NCBI RefSeq assembly: GCF_007004135.1
Contig: NZ_VJMG01000004.1
Span: 62,001 to 126,000 of the forward strand
Length of the DNA stretch: 64,000 nt
Origin: Affinirhizobium straminoryzae
Lineage (GTDB): Bacteria; Pseudomonadota; Alphaproteobacteria; Rhizobiales; Rhizobiaceae
Direction of reading: 5' to 3'
Below are positions 44,264 through 53,236 of this stretch, in pieces (within the stretch, counting starts at the first letter, position 1; each line of letters opens with the position of its first letter). Below the pieces are notes generated by a model. That model saw only the letters and a list, made by a program, of their open reading frames with translations. It was not told the DNA's origin and ran no database searches. The translations under genes and the position numbers were made by a program.

Positions 44264-46507
44264 TCACGCGGCCGTCAGGTGAATAACCTGCGAGGCAAAG
44301 CGCGGCGAGGTTACCGTCACCACAATCTCGCCCGCGCCGCCGGTCGATTCCAGCCAGAAGCCGGAAGCCCCGCCGGTCAGAACCAGCGTGGCGGGCCCGA
44401 GGATCTTTGCGGGCCCCGTCACGCTCACCGTCACGGGCTCATCCAGGAAGGGCAGGAGATTGCCCATCTGGTCGAGCGCCCGAACGAGGACGCGCACCTG
44501 ATCCTTGGTGGCGGCGGGAAGGCTATGCTCGTCTGCCTTCACGTCAAGGGTGGCGGGAACCGCGCCGCCGGCGAATTTCACCGAAGCGACGGGTTCGCCG
44601 TTCAGGTAACCGGTGATCTCGCCGCCTTCCCAGGCCATGCCCCAACTGCCCAGTTCCTGCGCTGAGAAATGGCGACGGTCGATGATGACGGGCGGATGCG
44701 GCAGATGCGGATAGGTTTCGCGATCCGGACCGACCCGTTTGCGGATGTTCGGGCCATAGACGAATTCCACCTCATCGCAGTTGGTCAGCACAATCAGAGG
44801 CATGATGCCGCCGATGTTGCGCTCGCCGCGTGCCCAGAACGTCACAGGCTTCAGGATAACGCCGTCTTCCGGCTCGCACTGGCTGGCATAGGCGAAGGCA
44901 GCGAATTTCGGCTCGCGGAACATGTCCATAACGCCGTGATGGCAGATGCGGTCGCCGGAGCCGAAATCCTTGTGGGTATTGTAGTCGAAGGCGCACCAGC
45001 CGATGGCACCGGAAATCGAGCGATCGCCATACATGGCGTTCAGCACCTGCAGATGGCGCGTCACATGCTCGGCCTGGCGCTGTTCCTGGTCATGCCGCTT
45101 GGTGGGATACATGTGGCCGTTGAACTCGGTCACGATGTAGGGAACCTTGGTCGGCAGTCCGGTGCAGACCTGCTGGTCGCGCAGCGGCGTGCGGGAATGG
45201 TTGGCGCCCGGCATCTCCTCGCTGCCGAGATAGAAGTCGTTCATCGTGTAGACGTCTTCGAGGAATTCGCTTTCCGTGATGAAGCGCACGCCGCCGGTCT
45301 GGCGCGTCGGATCCGTCTCGCGCGCCACGCGGTTGGTCTCCACGTAAAAATCGTGGCTGTCCTGCGATTCATTGATGCGCACACCCCAGAGAATGATCGA
45401 GGGGTGGTTCCAGTCGCGGGTGATCATCCGCTCGACATTGCGCACGGCTTCGGCCTTCCAGGCCTCGCCGCCGATATGCTGCCAGCCCGGAATTTCCTCG
45501 AACACCAGGAGACCGATGCGGTCGCAATGATCGAGGAACCACGGCGACTGTGGATAATGCGAGGTGCGCACCAGATTGCACTTCAGGTCGTTCTTCAGGA
45601 TCTCCGCATCGCGCTCCTGCGCGCGGCGGCCCATGGCATAGCCGGAATAGGGCCAGGCCTGATGGCGGTTGAGGCCGCGGATCTTCAGCGGCTTGCCGTT
45701 CAGCTTGAAGCCATCGACGGTAAATTCCGCCGTGCGGAAACCGAAGGTGGCGGTCAGGGTGTCGATGCCCTGCTCCGTTTCCAGCCGGACCTCGGCCGTG
45801 TAGAGCTGCGGGTTTTCAGGCTCCCACAGCGAAAGCCCTTCCAGCCCGGCGAAGGCAACGGTCTGGCGCGCGCCTTCGACCGGAGCCGAGGCCTCGGCGA
45901 TGAGGCGCGCACCATCCTTCAGTGCGACATGCAGCGTGCCGGAGAGCGCCGTGCCGGCCGGATGAGCGAGATCGACGCGGACGGTCACGCCCTTTTTCTC
46001 GCTCAGCACCTCCTGCGTCTCGACCTTGATGGCGCCGATCGACACCGGCGTCGTGACCTTCAGCCAGGCATCGCGATAGATGCCGGCATAGGTGAGGTAA
46101 TCGATCCGCCCGCCGAAGGGCGGGATTTCCGGGTTTTCACTGCCGTCGATCTTCACGGTAATCAGGTTGTCGCCCGGTTGCAGCCGGCCGGTCAGGCGCG
46201 CCTCGAAAGGTGTGTAGCCATCCTTGTGCGCCACGACGGACTCGCCGTTGACGAACACTTCGGCATTGGCCATCGCGCCATCGAAGACCACGGAAACCTC
46301 GCGGCCCTCGAACTCCGGCTGCCAGGCGAGGATCTTCTGATAGGTGAAGGGCCGCTGGTAGATGGTTTCGTCGAAATAGTTGAAAGGCAGGTCGACCGCA
46401 TTGTGCGGCAGGCGGATCGCCTCGCCCGCCAGAAGGGCAGTGCGGGCGGCCGGCTCGAAACCGTGGCTGAAAATCCAGTTGTCGTTGAAAAGCGTGGTCA
46501 TGCGCAT
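44264..46507 (-). CDS. glycoside hydrolase family 2 protein (beta-galactosidase type)
   Basis: 747 residues, no signal peptide, so a cytoplasmic glycosidase for the sugar imported by the flanking ABC system. N-terminal jelly roll (FNDNWIFSHGFEPAAR start), Ig-like middle domain, then the TIM barrel with acid/base Glu in WGVRINESQDSH and the nucleophile in YIVTEFNGHMYPTK. NRHQAWPYSGYAMGRRAQERDAEILKNDLK-type sequence precedes the barrel (about residues 281-310). A beta-rich C-terminal domain (about 640-747) completes it. Galactoside, glucuronide or mannoside specificity cannot be decided from the motifs. Confidence 0.87.
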   Translation of the reverse strand: MRMTTLFNDNWIFSHGFEPAARTALLAGEAIRLPHNAVDLPFNYFDETIYQRPFTYQKILAWQPEFEGREVSVVFDGAMANAEVFVNGESVVAHKDGYTPFEARLTGRLQPGDNLITVKIDGSENPEIPPFGGRIDYLTYAGIYRDAWLKVTTPVSIGAIKVETQEVLSEKKGVTVRVDLAHPAGTALSGTLHVALKDGARLIAEASAPVEGARQTVAFAGLEGLSLWEPENPQLYTAEVRLETEQGIDTLTATFGFRTAEFTVDGFKLNGKPLKIRGLNRHQAWPYSGYAMGRRAQERDAEILKNDLKCNLVRTSHYPQSPWFLDHCDRIGLLVFEEIPGWQHIGGEAWKAEAVRNVERMITRDWNHPSIILWGVRINESQDSHDFYVETNRVARETDPTRQTGGVRFITESEFLEDVYTMNDFYLGSEEMPGANHSRTPLRDQQVCTGLPTKVPYIVTEFNGHMYPTKRHDQEQRQAEHVTRHLQVLNAMYGDRSISGAIGWCAFDYNTHKDFGSGDRICHHGVMDMFREPKFAAFAYASQCEPEDGVILKPVTFWARGERNIGGIMPLIVLTNCDEVEFVYGPNIRKRVGPDRETYPHLPHPPVIIDRRHFSAQELGSWGMAWEGGEITGYLNGEPVASVKFAGGAVPATLDVKADEHSLPAATKDQVRVLVRALDQMGNLLPFLDEPVTVSVTGPAKILGPATLVLTGGASGFWLESTGGAGEIVVTVTSPRFASQVIHLTAA

Positions 46508-46517
46508 GAGGATATTC

Positions 46518-47339
46518 CTATTTCACCGAGCCAAGCATGCCCTGAACGAACTGGCGCTGCATGGCGAAGAACACAAAAAGGGTGGGAAGGGTGGCGAGAA
46601 TGGTGCCGATCATCACCGTGCCGTAATCGGGATAATAGGCGGAGGCGAGCGAGGCGACGACCAGCGTGATCGTCTTGGTTTCGTTCGACTGCAGCACGAT
46701 CAGCGGCCACAGATAGTTGTTCCAGTTCATCATGAAGACGATGACGAAGGCTGCCGCATAGGTGGAGCGCATCACCGGCACGTAGATGAACAGAAAAATC
46801 TGCCATTCCCTGAGGCCATCGATCTTGGCGGCGTCCCGCAGTTCGCGTGGGAAAGCCTTCGACGCCTGACGGAAATAGAAGATGATGAAGGCGGAAGCGA
46901 TCGATGGCAGGATGATCGCGATATGGGTATCGATCAGGCCGCTTGACGCCATCATCATGAACAGCGGAATCATCAGCGCTGCAAACGGCACCATCAGCGT
47001 CAGAAGCACAACCGCATAGATGCGCTCGCGCAGCTTCGAGCGGAACATCTCGAAGCCGTAGCCGGCCAGCGACGAGACCAGCAGCGTCAGCGCCGTGCCG
47101 AATACGGCAATCTTCACCGAGTTCCAGAGAATCAGCGGCACGTCGACGGCCGCGACGAAGGAGGCGATATTGGCAGACAGCGCGGAGCCGAGGCTCACCT
47201 TGCCCTTGTTGATGTCGGCCGTGGTGTTGGTCGCCCCGATCGCCATCCAGAAGAACGGAAAGACCGACAGGAAGGCCGCCAGCGACAGCAGCAGATAGCG
47301 CAGGGCACTGCCGGCGCGGCGGAGAAGACGCGGGCTCAT
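46518..47339 (-). CDS. sugar ABC transporter permease, MalG-like
   Basis: 273 residues with a first helix LLLSLAAFLSVFPFFWMAIG and five more; EAA loop PRELRDAAKIDGLREWQIFLFIYVPVM (about residues 166-192) is typical CUT1. Overlaps its partner permease by 4 nt. Confidence 0.9.
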   Translation of the reverse strand: MSPRLLRRAGSALRYLLLSLAAFLSVFPFFWMAIGATNTTADINKGKVSLGSALSANIASFVAAVDVPLILWNSVKIAVFGTALTLLVSSLAGYGFEMFRSKLRERIYAVVLLTLMVPFAALMIPLFMMMASSGLIDTHIAIILPSIASAFIIFYFRQASKAFPRELRDAAKIDGLREWQIFLFIYVPVMRSTYAAAFVIVFMMNWNNYLWPLIVLQSNETKTITLVVASLASAYYPDYGTVMIGTILATLPTLFVFFAMQRQFVQGMLGSVK

Positions 47340-48244
47340 CGACGCTCCCTCACGGCATAGAACTGCAGGAAGGAGAGAAGCGCCACCAGCACCACGATCA
47401 CATAGGACAGGGTGGCCGCGTAGCCGAAATTCGGCATGAAGCGGAAGGTGAGATTGTAAATGTAGAGCGACAGCGTCAGCGTTGCATTCGAGGGGCCGCC
47501 GGTCCCTTCGGTCAGGCTGTAGACCTCGTCGAACAGCTGCAGCGTGCCGATGGTGGAGGTGATGGTGGTGAACAGGATCACCGGCTTCAGCATCGGCACC
47601 GTGAGGAAGAAGAAACGCCCCCAGGCGGGCACGCCATCAATCCGGGCCGCCTCGTCCACGGAACGGTCCAGGTTCTGCAACGACGCCAGATAGAAGATCA
47701 TGTTGTAGCCGGTCCAGCGCCAGGTGATCGCGATGATCACCAGAACCTTGGCCCAGAACGGGTCGGTCAGCCAGCTGATCGGCTGGTCCATCACGCCGAT
47801 CGCCATCATGGTGCGGTTGACGATGCCATCGACGGAAAACATGCTCTTGAACAGGATGGAATAGGCCACCAGCGAGGTGATGCAGGGCAGGAAGATCGCC
47901 GTGCGGAACAGGCCGGAAAACCTGAGGCGCGGATCATTCAGCGCATTGGCCATGACGAGCGCCAGCACGATCATGATCGGCACCTGGATGACGAAGAAGA
48001 CGATGGTGTTCGACAGCGCCGTCCAGAAGACGGGATCGCTGTAGAGCCGCACCAGATTGCCGGCACCGACGAAGCGCATCATCATGCCACGGCCGGAATA
48101 GACCGAGAGCATCAGCGAACTGACGATCGGATAGAGCATCAGCGTGCCGATGAGGAGGAGGGCGGGGGCGACGAACAGCCACCCGTTCACGTCATAATAC
48201 CGCCTCAAGCCGCCGGCTCGTGTCCCGGATCCTGTCATTGCCAT
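47336..48244 (-). CDS. sugar ABC transporter permease, MalF-like
   Basis: 302 residues. First helix WLFVAPALLLIGTLMLYPIVSSLMLSVY, EAA loop DRSVDEAARIDGVPAWGRFFFLTVPML around residues 200-226. Forms the channel with the MalG-like protein. Separated from the binding-protein gene by a 112-nt spacer filled with two hairpins. Confidence 0.9.
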   Translation of the reverse strand: MAMTGSGTRAGGLRRYYDVNGWLFVAPALLLIGTLMLYPIVSSLMLSVYSGRGMMMRFVGAGNLVRLYSDPVFWTALSNTIVFFVIQVPIMIVLALVMANALNDPRLRFSGLFRTAIFLPCITSLVAYSILFKSMFSVDGIVNRTMMAIGVMDQPISWLTDPFWAKVLVIIAITWRWTGYNMIFYLASLQNLDRSVDEAARIDGVPAWGRFFFLTVPMLKPVILFTTITSTIGTLQLFDEVYSLTEGTGGPSNATLTLSLYIYNLTFRFMPNFGYAATLSYVIVVLVALLSFLQFYAVRERR

Positions 48245-48287
48245 CGAAACGTCCTGTCACCGCCCCTGCCGGATCTTTGCCCTTCGG

Positions 48288-48349
48288 CCGGGACAGGCGG
48301 CGCGCGCGCCGCATGTCCCGGGAGGAGCCGGCGGCACGGAGGCCGCCGG
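48288..48349 (-). terminator. two intercistronic hairpins after binding-protein gene
   Basis: Immediately after the binding-protein stop comes a stem CCGGCGGC/GCCGCCGG (48328-48335 with 48342-48349), then a 17-bp near-perfect dyad (48288-48304 with 48305-48321, one mismatch). Neither has a U-run. Expected to protect the upstream message and limit permease expression. Confidence 0.7.
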
Positions 48350-48356
48350 ATCTTGC

Positions 48357-49625
48357 TTACTGGATCTGCAGTTCTGCCTGGTCGTTGATCGCCTTCAGCA
48401 CGGCATCCACCGGCTTGCCGTCGACCAGCGCGGGGAGGTTGGCGGTCACGGCGGTGTCCAGCTCGTTGGTGAAGATGCCGTAGTTGACGGCCGGCACCTT
48501 GCCGAGCCAGTCGGAGAAGTTCTGCCAGACCTTGTCGCCGCCGAAGAAGGCATCCGCCTGCTGATAGGCCGCACCGGTGCGGGCCGCCATCAGCGAGCCA
48601 ACGGCGCCGCGCTCGGTCAGGATCTTCTGGTAGAAATCGAGATCCTTGGCATAGACCTCGTTGAGGAAGTCGATCGCCTTCTCCTTCTGCTTGGAGCTTG
48701 CCAGCACATACCAGCTGGAGCCGCCGAGGTTGGAGGCATGGACGGCGCCCGGGATGTCAAGCTTCGGGATCGGCGCGATGCCCCACTTGCCGGCCTGATC
48801 GGCCTGCGCCTTGATGGTGCCGGTGATCCAGACGCCGGTGACCACGGAGGCAACGTCACCGGAGGTGAAGGCCTTCACATAATCGTTCCAGCCGGTCGCC
48901 GGCTTGATGAGGCCGGCCTTGATCATCTTGGCCTGCGTTTCGAGCGCACCCTTCAGCGCGGCATTGTCGTTGACGGCGAGCTTGCCCTTCTTGTCGAAGT
49001 ACCAGCCATTGCCCGACTGCATGATGATGCGCGTCATGCCGCCATTGTTCAGTTCCTGCGTCGTCATCTTCTTGCCGGTCTTGGCCTCGACGGCCTTGCC
49101 GATCTCGATGTAGCGATCCCAGGTGATGTCCTGCAGGTCCTGCGGCTTGAAGCCGGCCTGTTCCAGATAGTCGCGGCGGTAGAAAAGGCCGGTCACGCCG
49201 GAATCGAAGGGCATGCCGTAGACCTTGCCGTCCACGGTCATCAGCTCGACCTTGTAGGGCGCAAAGCCCTTGTAATCGACCTTGCCGCTCATCGGCGCGA
49301 AGGCGCCGGGGAAGGATTGCAGATATTTCTGTGCGCCGTAATCCTCGATCAGGACGATATCCGGCAGTGCGCTCGTGGTGCCGGAGGCCAGCGCCGTCTG
49401 CAGCTTCTGCTCCACATCCGCCTTGGCGAAATCCACCACGTTGAAGGTGACATCCGGATGCGTCTTCGTATAGCGCTGGCCGGCCTCGCGCATGATGGCG
49501 ACGTTGAAGTTCGGATCCCAGCACCAGATGGTGATTTCCGCGGCAAAGGCCGGTGCCGCCGCCATCAGGCCGGCGCATGCCAGCGCCGCGCGCAGGCCAA
49601 GGCCGCGCCAAGTCAGATTGTCCAT
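48357..49625 (-). CDS. sugar ABC transporter substrate-binding protein
   Basis: 422 residues. Signal peptide about residues 1-28 (ALACAGLMAAAPAFAA end). The mature receptor is SBP_bac_1 type (ITIWCWDPNFNVAIMREAG, then GMPFDSGVTGLFYRRDYLEQAGF and NLGGSSWYVLASS). GGGAGGG lies 5 nt before the ATG. It is the first gene of a five-gene operon under a promoter that contains a LacI-type site. Confidence 0.9.
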   Translation of the reverse strand: MDNLTWRGLGLRAALACAGLMAAAPAFAAEITIWCWDPNFNVAIMREAGQRYTKTHPDVTFNVVDFAKADVEQKLQTALASGTTSALPDIVLIEDYGAQKYLQSFPGAFAPMSGKVDYKGFAPYKVELMTVDGKVYGMPFDSGVTGLFYRRDYLEQAGFKPQDLQDITWDRYIEIGKAVEAKTGKKMTTQELNNGGMTRIIMQSGNGWYFDKKGKLAVNDNAALKGALETQAKMIKAGLIKPATGWNDYVKAFTSGDVASVVTGVWITGTIKAQADQAGKWGIAPIPKLDIPGAVHASNLGGSSWYVLASSKQKEKAIDFLNEVYAKDLDFYQKILTERGAVGSLMAARTGAAYQQADAFFGGDKVWQNFSDWLGKVPAVNYGIFTNELDTAVTANLPALVDGKPVDAVLKAINDQAELQIQ

Positions 49626-49712
49626 GTTTCCCTCCCAGAAAACTCCCAGCGACGGAATTTTCGCCCGTCACACGAGACCTAATCGCAAAAGGTGAGCAGA
49701 CGCAAGAAAACT

Positions 49713-49721
49713 TTTACTAAA
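49713..49721. promoter_or_regulatory. LacI-type operator candidate TTTACTAAA at sugar operon
   Basis: The 9-bp odd palindrome TTTACTAAA lies 88 nt ahead of the binding-protein start, within an AT-rich tract. The same sequence occurs once more, ahead of the adjacent lacI-family gene, which supports a shared operator. Confidence 0.5.
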
Positions 49722-49824
49722 TATTTTTTGCAGATGCGAAGGCATACGGCGATGCCGGCGGCGCCTGTGAAGCACCGCATCAGAGGCTGCCAAAGGCAGG
49801 AACCAAGGCAACAGAAAGCGCCGG

Positions 49825-50892
49825 TCAGACCGGCTGCGAGGGCGCGCGAGAACTGTCGCGCCAGATCATTTCGGCAGGAATGACAACATGCTTGGGATAG
49901 CTGCGCCCCTGGATGCGCTCGATCAACAGATCGACCGCCGTCTCGCCGATGGCTTCGCTGAGGATGCGCATGGTCGACAGCGGCGGGCTCAGAAACTGAG
50001 CCACCGGAATATCGTTGTAGGACGCAACGGCAATATCGCCGGGGATCGAAAGCCCCGCCTCCTGGATGGCGCGATAGGCGCCAATTGCCATGTTATCGTT
50101 GGCGGTGATCAGCGCATCCGGCCGCTCCGGCTGGGCAAGCACCACTTTCGCCTGTTCGTAGCCCGCTTCCAGTTTCAGGTTCTGGCCGTGGTCGCCATGA
50201 TCGGCAAGCGCCATCAGGCGGGCGTCGAACAGGCCATGCTCACGCTGCCAGGCAATATAGGCGCTGCATCGCCGCTCGCCGAAGCGCCGCCCGTCGGCAC
50301 TCACGGGATCATGCGCGCCGATGAAGGCGATGCGCCGATAGCCGGCAGCAAACAATCCGTCTAGGATCTTGCGGGTGGCAAGGCCGAGATCGCAGCAGAC
50401 ATGGTCGATCTCGGCGAGGCGCGGCACGAAATCGGCAAATACCAGATGCCCGCAATGCTGGGTCAGCCAGTCGATCTCCGAGCTCGAATGACGTCCGACG
50501 GCAATCACTCCCGACACGCTCTGCAGCAGCGCATCGGCGGCCAGCGTCTGCGAGTGGAAGACCTTCACGGGCTCGATGCGCAGCTCGCGGCAACGGTTCT
50601 CGATGCCAAGGCGCACGCCGATGTAATAGGGATCGGCCAGTTCCTCGGCCGGTTCGAGAAAATGGACGATCGCCACGCGGGGAATCGCAAGAACGCGGTT
50701 CGGCAGCTGCAGCGGCCCGGCCTGCGTGCGATTGCGGTTGCGCGGCGTATCGTAGTTCAGCGCTTCCGCGGTCTCGATCACCGCCTGGCGCTTGGCTGCG
50801 GAGATGGAGAGCGAGGGATCGTAGTTCAACACGCGCGATACCGTGGCGGGCGAGACGCCCGCAGCCTTCGCAATCTCCTTGATCGTCACCAT
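49825..50892 (-). CDS. LacI family transcriptional regulator
   Basis: 355 residues from the ATG at 50892, giving the canonical N-terminus MVTIKEIAKAAGVSPATVSRVLN (HTH, residues 2-24) and hinge; the longer frame to 51138 encodes unrelated sequence. The periplasmic-binding-like core runs to ALITANDNMAIGAYRAIQEAG and the family end PAEMIWRDSS. Located just upstream of the sugar operon in the same direction and with TTTAGTAAA in its own leader, it is probably an autoregulated repressor of the importer and GH2 genes. Confidence 0.9.
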   Translation of the reverse strand: MVTIKEIAKAAGVSPATVSRVLNYDPSLSISAAKRQAVIETAEALNYDTPRNRNRTQAGPLQLPNRVLAIPRVAIVHFLEPAEELADPYYIGVRLGIENRCRELRIEPVKVFHSQTLAADALLQSVSGVIAVGRHSSSEIDWLTQHCGHLVFADFVPRLAEIDHVCCDLGLATRKILDGLFAAGYRRIAFIGAHDPVSADGRRFGERRCSAYIAWQREHGLFDARLMALADHGDHGQNLKLEAGYEQAKVVLAQPERPDALITANDNMAIGAYRAIQEAGLSIPGDIAVASYNDIPVAQFLSPPLSTMRILSEAIGETAVDLLIERIQGRSYPKHVVIPAEMIWRDSSRAPSQPV

Positions 50893-51478
50893 GATCTTGT
50901 CCGGCAGGCTACACGCGGCAGGCAGCAGCGCGTTTAGTAAATTTTTCCCAAGCTGTTCCCATAGCGCATGAGGATGGCACCACGGAAGAGGGCTTTGAAA
51001 GAAGGGGGGAGATTTCGATATCGGACGGAAAGAGCCGCGGACCCGGCATCGCGCAAGGCGGTTGACGCGAAGCGCTCCCGAAAGCCTGCCTCCGGCAGCC
51101 GCATCGAGATCATGCTTCCATTTCCAATTGCAGATCAAGGACAGGATGTTTTTGCTGCAGCGCGGAAAAGTACGAAATTTTATTTCCTCGAAGCGTCAAA
51201 TTTTTTCCGATCTGGAAAGTACCCAAAAAAATAATACTATTCGCCGGCGGGAACCTGCCATGCCGTCTTTACAAGGCTCGTCTAATCGTATGAGAAAAGC
51301 CTGTCAGCGAACGGGAGGTCCGCCTGGAGCGGTTTTCGAACGCAGACATGGCTGAAAAGAAGTCATTTGGTGAGCCAGCACCCAGGGAAACAACAAGAAC
51401 ACCGAACGCTGCGCGCTATCAATATCCACATAAACGGTCCGGGCGGGTTGTACCCCACGGCCGATGGGAGACAACTTC
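50893..51478. promoter_or_regulatory. 586-nt divergent intergenic region between lacI and dppA
   Basis: Longest non-coding stretch in the window. It holds the TTTAGTAAA palindrome (50933-50941) in the lacI leader, and an AT-rich island at about 51165-51240 inside otherwise GC-rich DNA. In that island GGAAAAGTAC (51164-51173) and GGAAAGTAC (51214-51222) recur about 50 nt apart, with small dyads GAAAT-TTT-ATTTC (51174-51186) and TTTCC-GATCT-GGAAA (51204-51218). These could be binding sites for the dpp promoter. Short ORFs here look spurious. Confidence 0.5.
50933..50941. promoter_or_regulatory. LacI-type operator candidate in lacI leader
   Basis: TTTAGTAAA, the reverse complement of the site at 49713, lies 41 nt ahead of the lacI-family start codon and suggests autoregulation. 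Confidence 0.5.
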
Positions 51479-53074
51479 ATGAAATACAAACTCGGTTTCG
51501 CTGCCGCCCTGCTGGCAGCATCCTTCCTGTCCACCGCCGCGAGCGCCAAGACCTTCGTCTTCTGCTCCGAAGGCTCTCCGGAAGGCTTCGATCCCGGCCT
51601 CTACACCGCCGGCACGACCTTCGACGCCTCGGCGCACCCGGTCTATAACCGCCTGCTCGAATTCGAACCGGGCACGACGAAGCCGGTTGCGGCGCTCGCC
51701 GAAAGCTGGACCGTGTCGCCGGACGGCAAGGAATATGTCTTCAAGCTGCGCAAGGGCGTGAAGTTCCAGACGACCGACTTCTTCAAGCCGACCCGCACGC
51801 TGACCGCCGACGACGTCGTCTTCTCGATCGACCGCCAGATCAACAAGAACAACCCGTGGAACCAGTACGTGCCCGGCACGTCCTGGGAATATGCCGCCGG
51901 CATGGGCTTCCCGGAGCTGATCAAGTCGGTGGAAAAGGTCGATGACCTGACGGTGAAGTTCGTGCTGAACCGTCCGGAAGCTCCCTTCCTCGCCAACATC
52001 GCGATGCCGTTCGCCTCGATCATGTCGAAGGAATATGCCGACAGCCTGGACAAGGCCGGCAAGAAGGAACAGCTGAACCAGATGCCGGTCGGTACCGGTC
52101 CGTTCACCTTTGTCGGCTACCAGCAGGACGCGGTGATCCGCTACCAGAAGAATGCCGACTACTGGGGCAAGGCACCGAAGATCGATGATCTCGTCTTCGC
52201 CATCACCACGGATGCCGCCGTTCGCTACCAGAAGCTGAAGGCCGGCGAATGCCACCTGATGCCGTATCCGAACGCTGCCGACGTCCAGTCGATGAAGGCC
52301 GATCCGAACCTGAAGGTCATGGAGCAGGAAGGCCTCAACATCGCCTACCTCGCCTACAACACGACCCAGGCTCCGTTCGACAAGCCGGAAGTGCGCAAGG
52401 CGCTGAACAAGGCCATCAACAAGAAGGCCATCGTCGACGCCGTGTTCCAGGGCATGGCGAAGCCCGCCAAGAACCCGATCCCGCCGACCATGTGGTCCTA
52501 TAACGACAAGGTCCAGGACGACAGCTACGACCTCGACGCGGCCAAGAAGATGCTGGCGGATGCCGGCGTGAAGGACCTGTCGATGAAGGTCTGGGCGATG
52601 CCGGTGTCGCGTCCCTACATGCTGAACGCGCGCCGCGCCGCCGAAATCATCCAGGATGATTTCGCCAAGATCGGCGTGAAGGTCGAGATCGTGTCCTACG
52701 AATGGGCGGAATACCTGCAGCGTTCGAAGGCCAAAGACCGTGACGGTGCCGCCATGCTCGGCTGGACCGGCGACAACGGCGACCCGGACAACTTCCTCGA
52801 CACCCTGCTCGGCTGCGATGCCGTCGGCGGCAACAACCGCGCGCAGTGGTGCAACAAGGAGTTCGACGCGCTCGTGAAGAAGGCCAAGGTCACCTCCGAC
52901 CAGGCCGAACGCACCAAGCTCTACGAAGAAGCACAGGTCGTCTTCAAGCGCGAAGCCCCCTGGGCCACGCTCGATCACTCGCTCTCGGTCGTTCCGATGC
53001 GCAAGGGCGTAACCGGCTTCACCCAGAGCCCGCTCGGCGACTTCACCTTCGAAAACGTCGACATCACCGAGTAA
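51479..53074 (+). CDS. dppA: peptide ABC transporter substrate-binding protein
   Basis: 531 residues from the ATG at 51479 (GGGAGACAACTTC upstream; an in-frame ATG at 51464 is less likely). Signal peptide about residues 1-23 ending STAASA. SBP_bac_5 family: KTFVFCSEGSPEGFDPGLYTAGTTFDAS, LAESWTVSPDGKEYVFKLRKGVKF and the GWTGDNGDPDNFLDTLLGC loop that in DppA contacts the dipeptide N-terminus. First gene of dppABCDF; may bind dipeptides, haem or delta-aminolevulinate as other DppA proteins do. Confidence 0.92.
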   Translation: MKYKLGFAAALLAASFLSTAASAKTFVFCSEGSPEGFDPGLYTAGTTFDASAHPVYNRLLEFEPGTTKPVAALAESWTVSPDGKEYVFKLRKGVKFQTTDFFKPTRTLTADDVVFSIDRQINKNNPWNQYVPGTSWEYAAGMGFPELIKSVEKVDDLTVKFVLNRPEAPFLANIAMPFASIMSKEYADSLDKAGKKEQLNQMPVGTGPFTFVGYQQDAVIRYQKNADYWGKAPKIDDLVFAITTDAAVRYQKLKAGECHLMPYPNAADVQSMKADPNLKVMEQEGLNIAYLAYNTTQAPFDKPEVRKALNKAINKKAIVDAVFQGMAKPAKNPIPPTMWSYNDKVQDDSYDLDAAKKMLADAGVKDLSMKVWAMPVSRPYMLNARRAAEIIQDDFAKIGVKVEIVSYEWAEYLQRSKAKDRDGAAMLGWTGDNGDPDNFLDTLLGCDAVGGNNRAQWCNKEFDALVKKAKVTSDQAERTKLYEEAQVVFKREAPWATLDHSLSVVPMRKGVTGFTQSPLGDFTFENVDITE

Positions 53075-53098
53075 TCCGGTTTTACCGGACAAAGACGG

Positions 53099-53128
53099 GC
53101 CGCGGAATGGCGACATTCCGCGGCTTTT
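53099..53128 (+). terminator. attenuator hairpin after dppA
   Basis: A 10-bp stem (53099-53108 with 53115-53124) with 6-nt loop and TTTT follows dppA by 24 nt; a smaller TCCGG/CCGGA hairpin precedes it. It probably lowers expression of the permease genes relative to dppA. Confidence 0.75.
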
Positions 53129-53236
53129 CCGCAAGGATCGGCGCTCAGGGAAAGGCGCGCGGTCCGGGGCTGGACAAAGGCTGGCGATATGCCGGCCGGC
53201 CAGACCCAGCTCTCAGAAAAAAGAACAGGTCCATCC

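Noticed and set aside
44669..46669. A 666-codon open frame on the + strand
   Set aside because: Antisense to the GH2 gene; composition is that of a reverse-complement shadow and it runs into the permease gene.
50893..51138. N-terminal extension of the LacI-family protein
   Set aside because: The family helix-turn-helix begins at the ATG at 50892; the upstream residues are Trp/Pro/Arg-rich and unlike any LacI protein.
51419..53134. A 571-codon open frame on the minus strand
   Set aside because: Antisense to dppA, which has signal peptide, family motifs and operon context.
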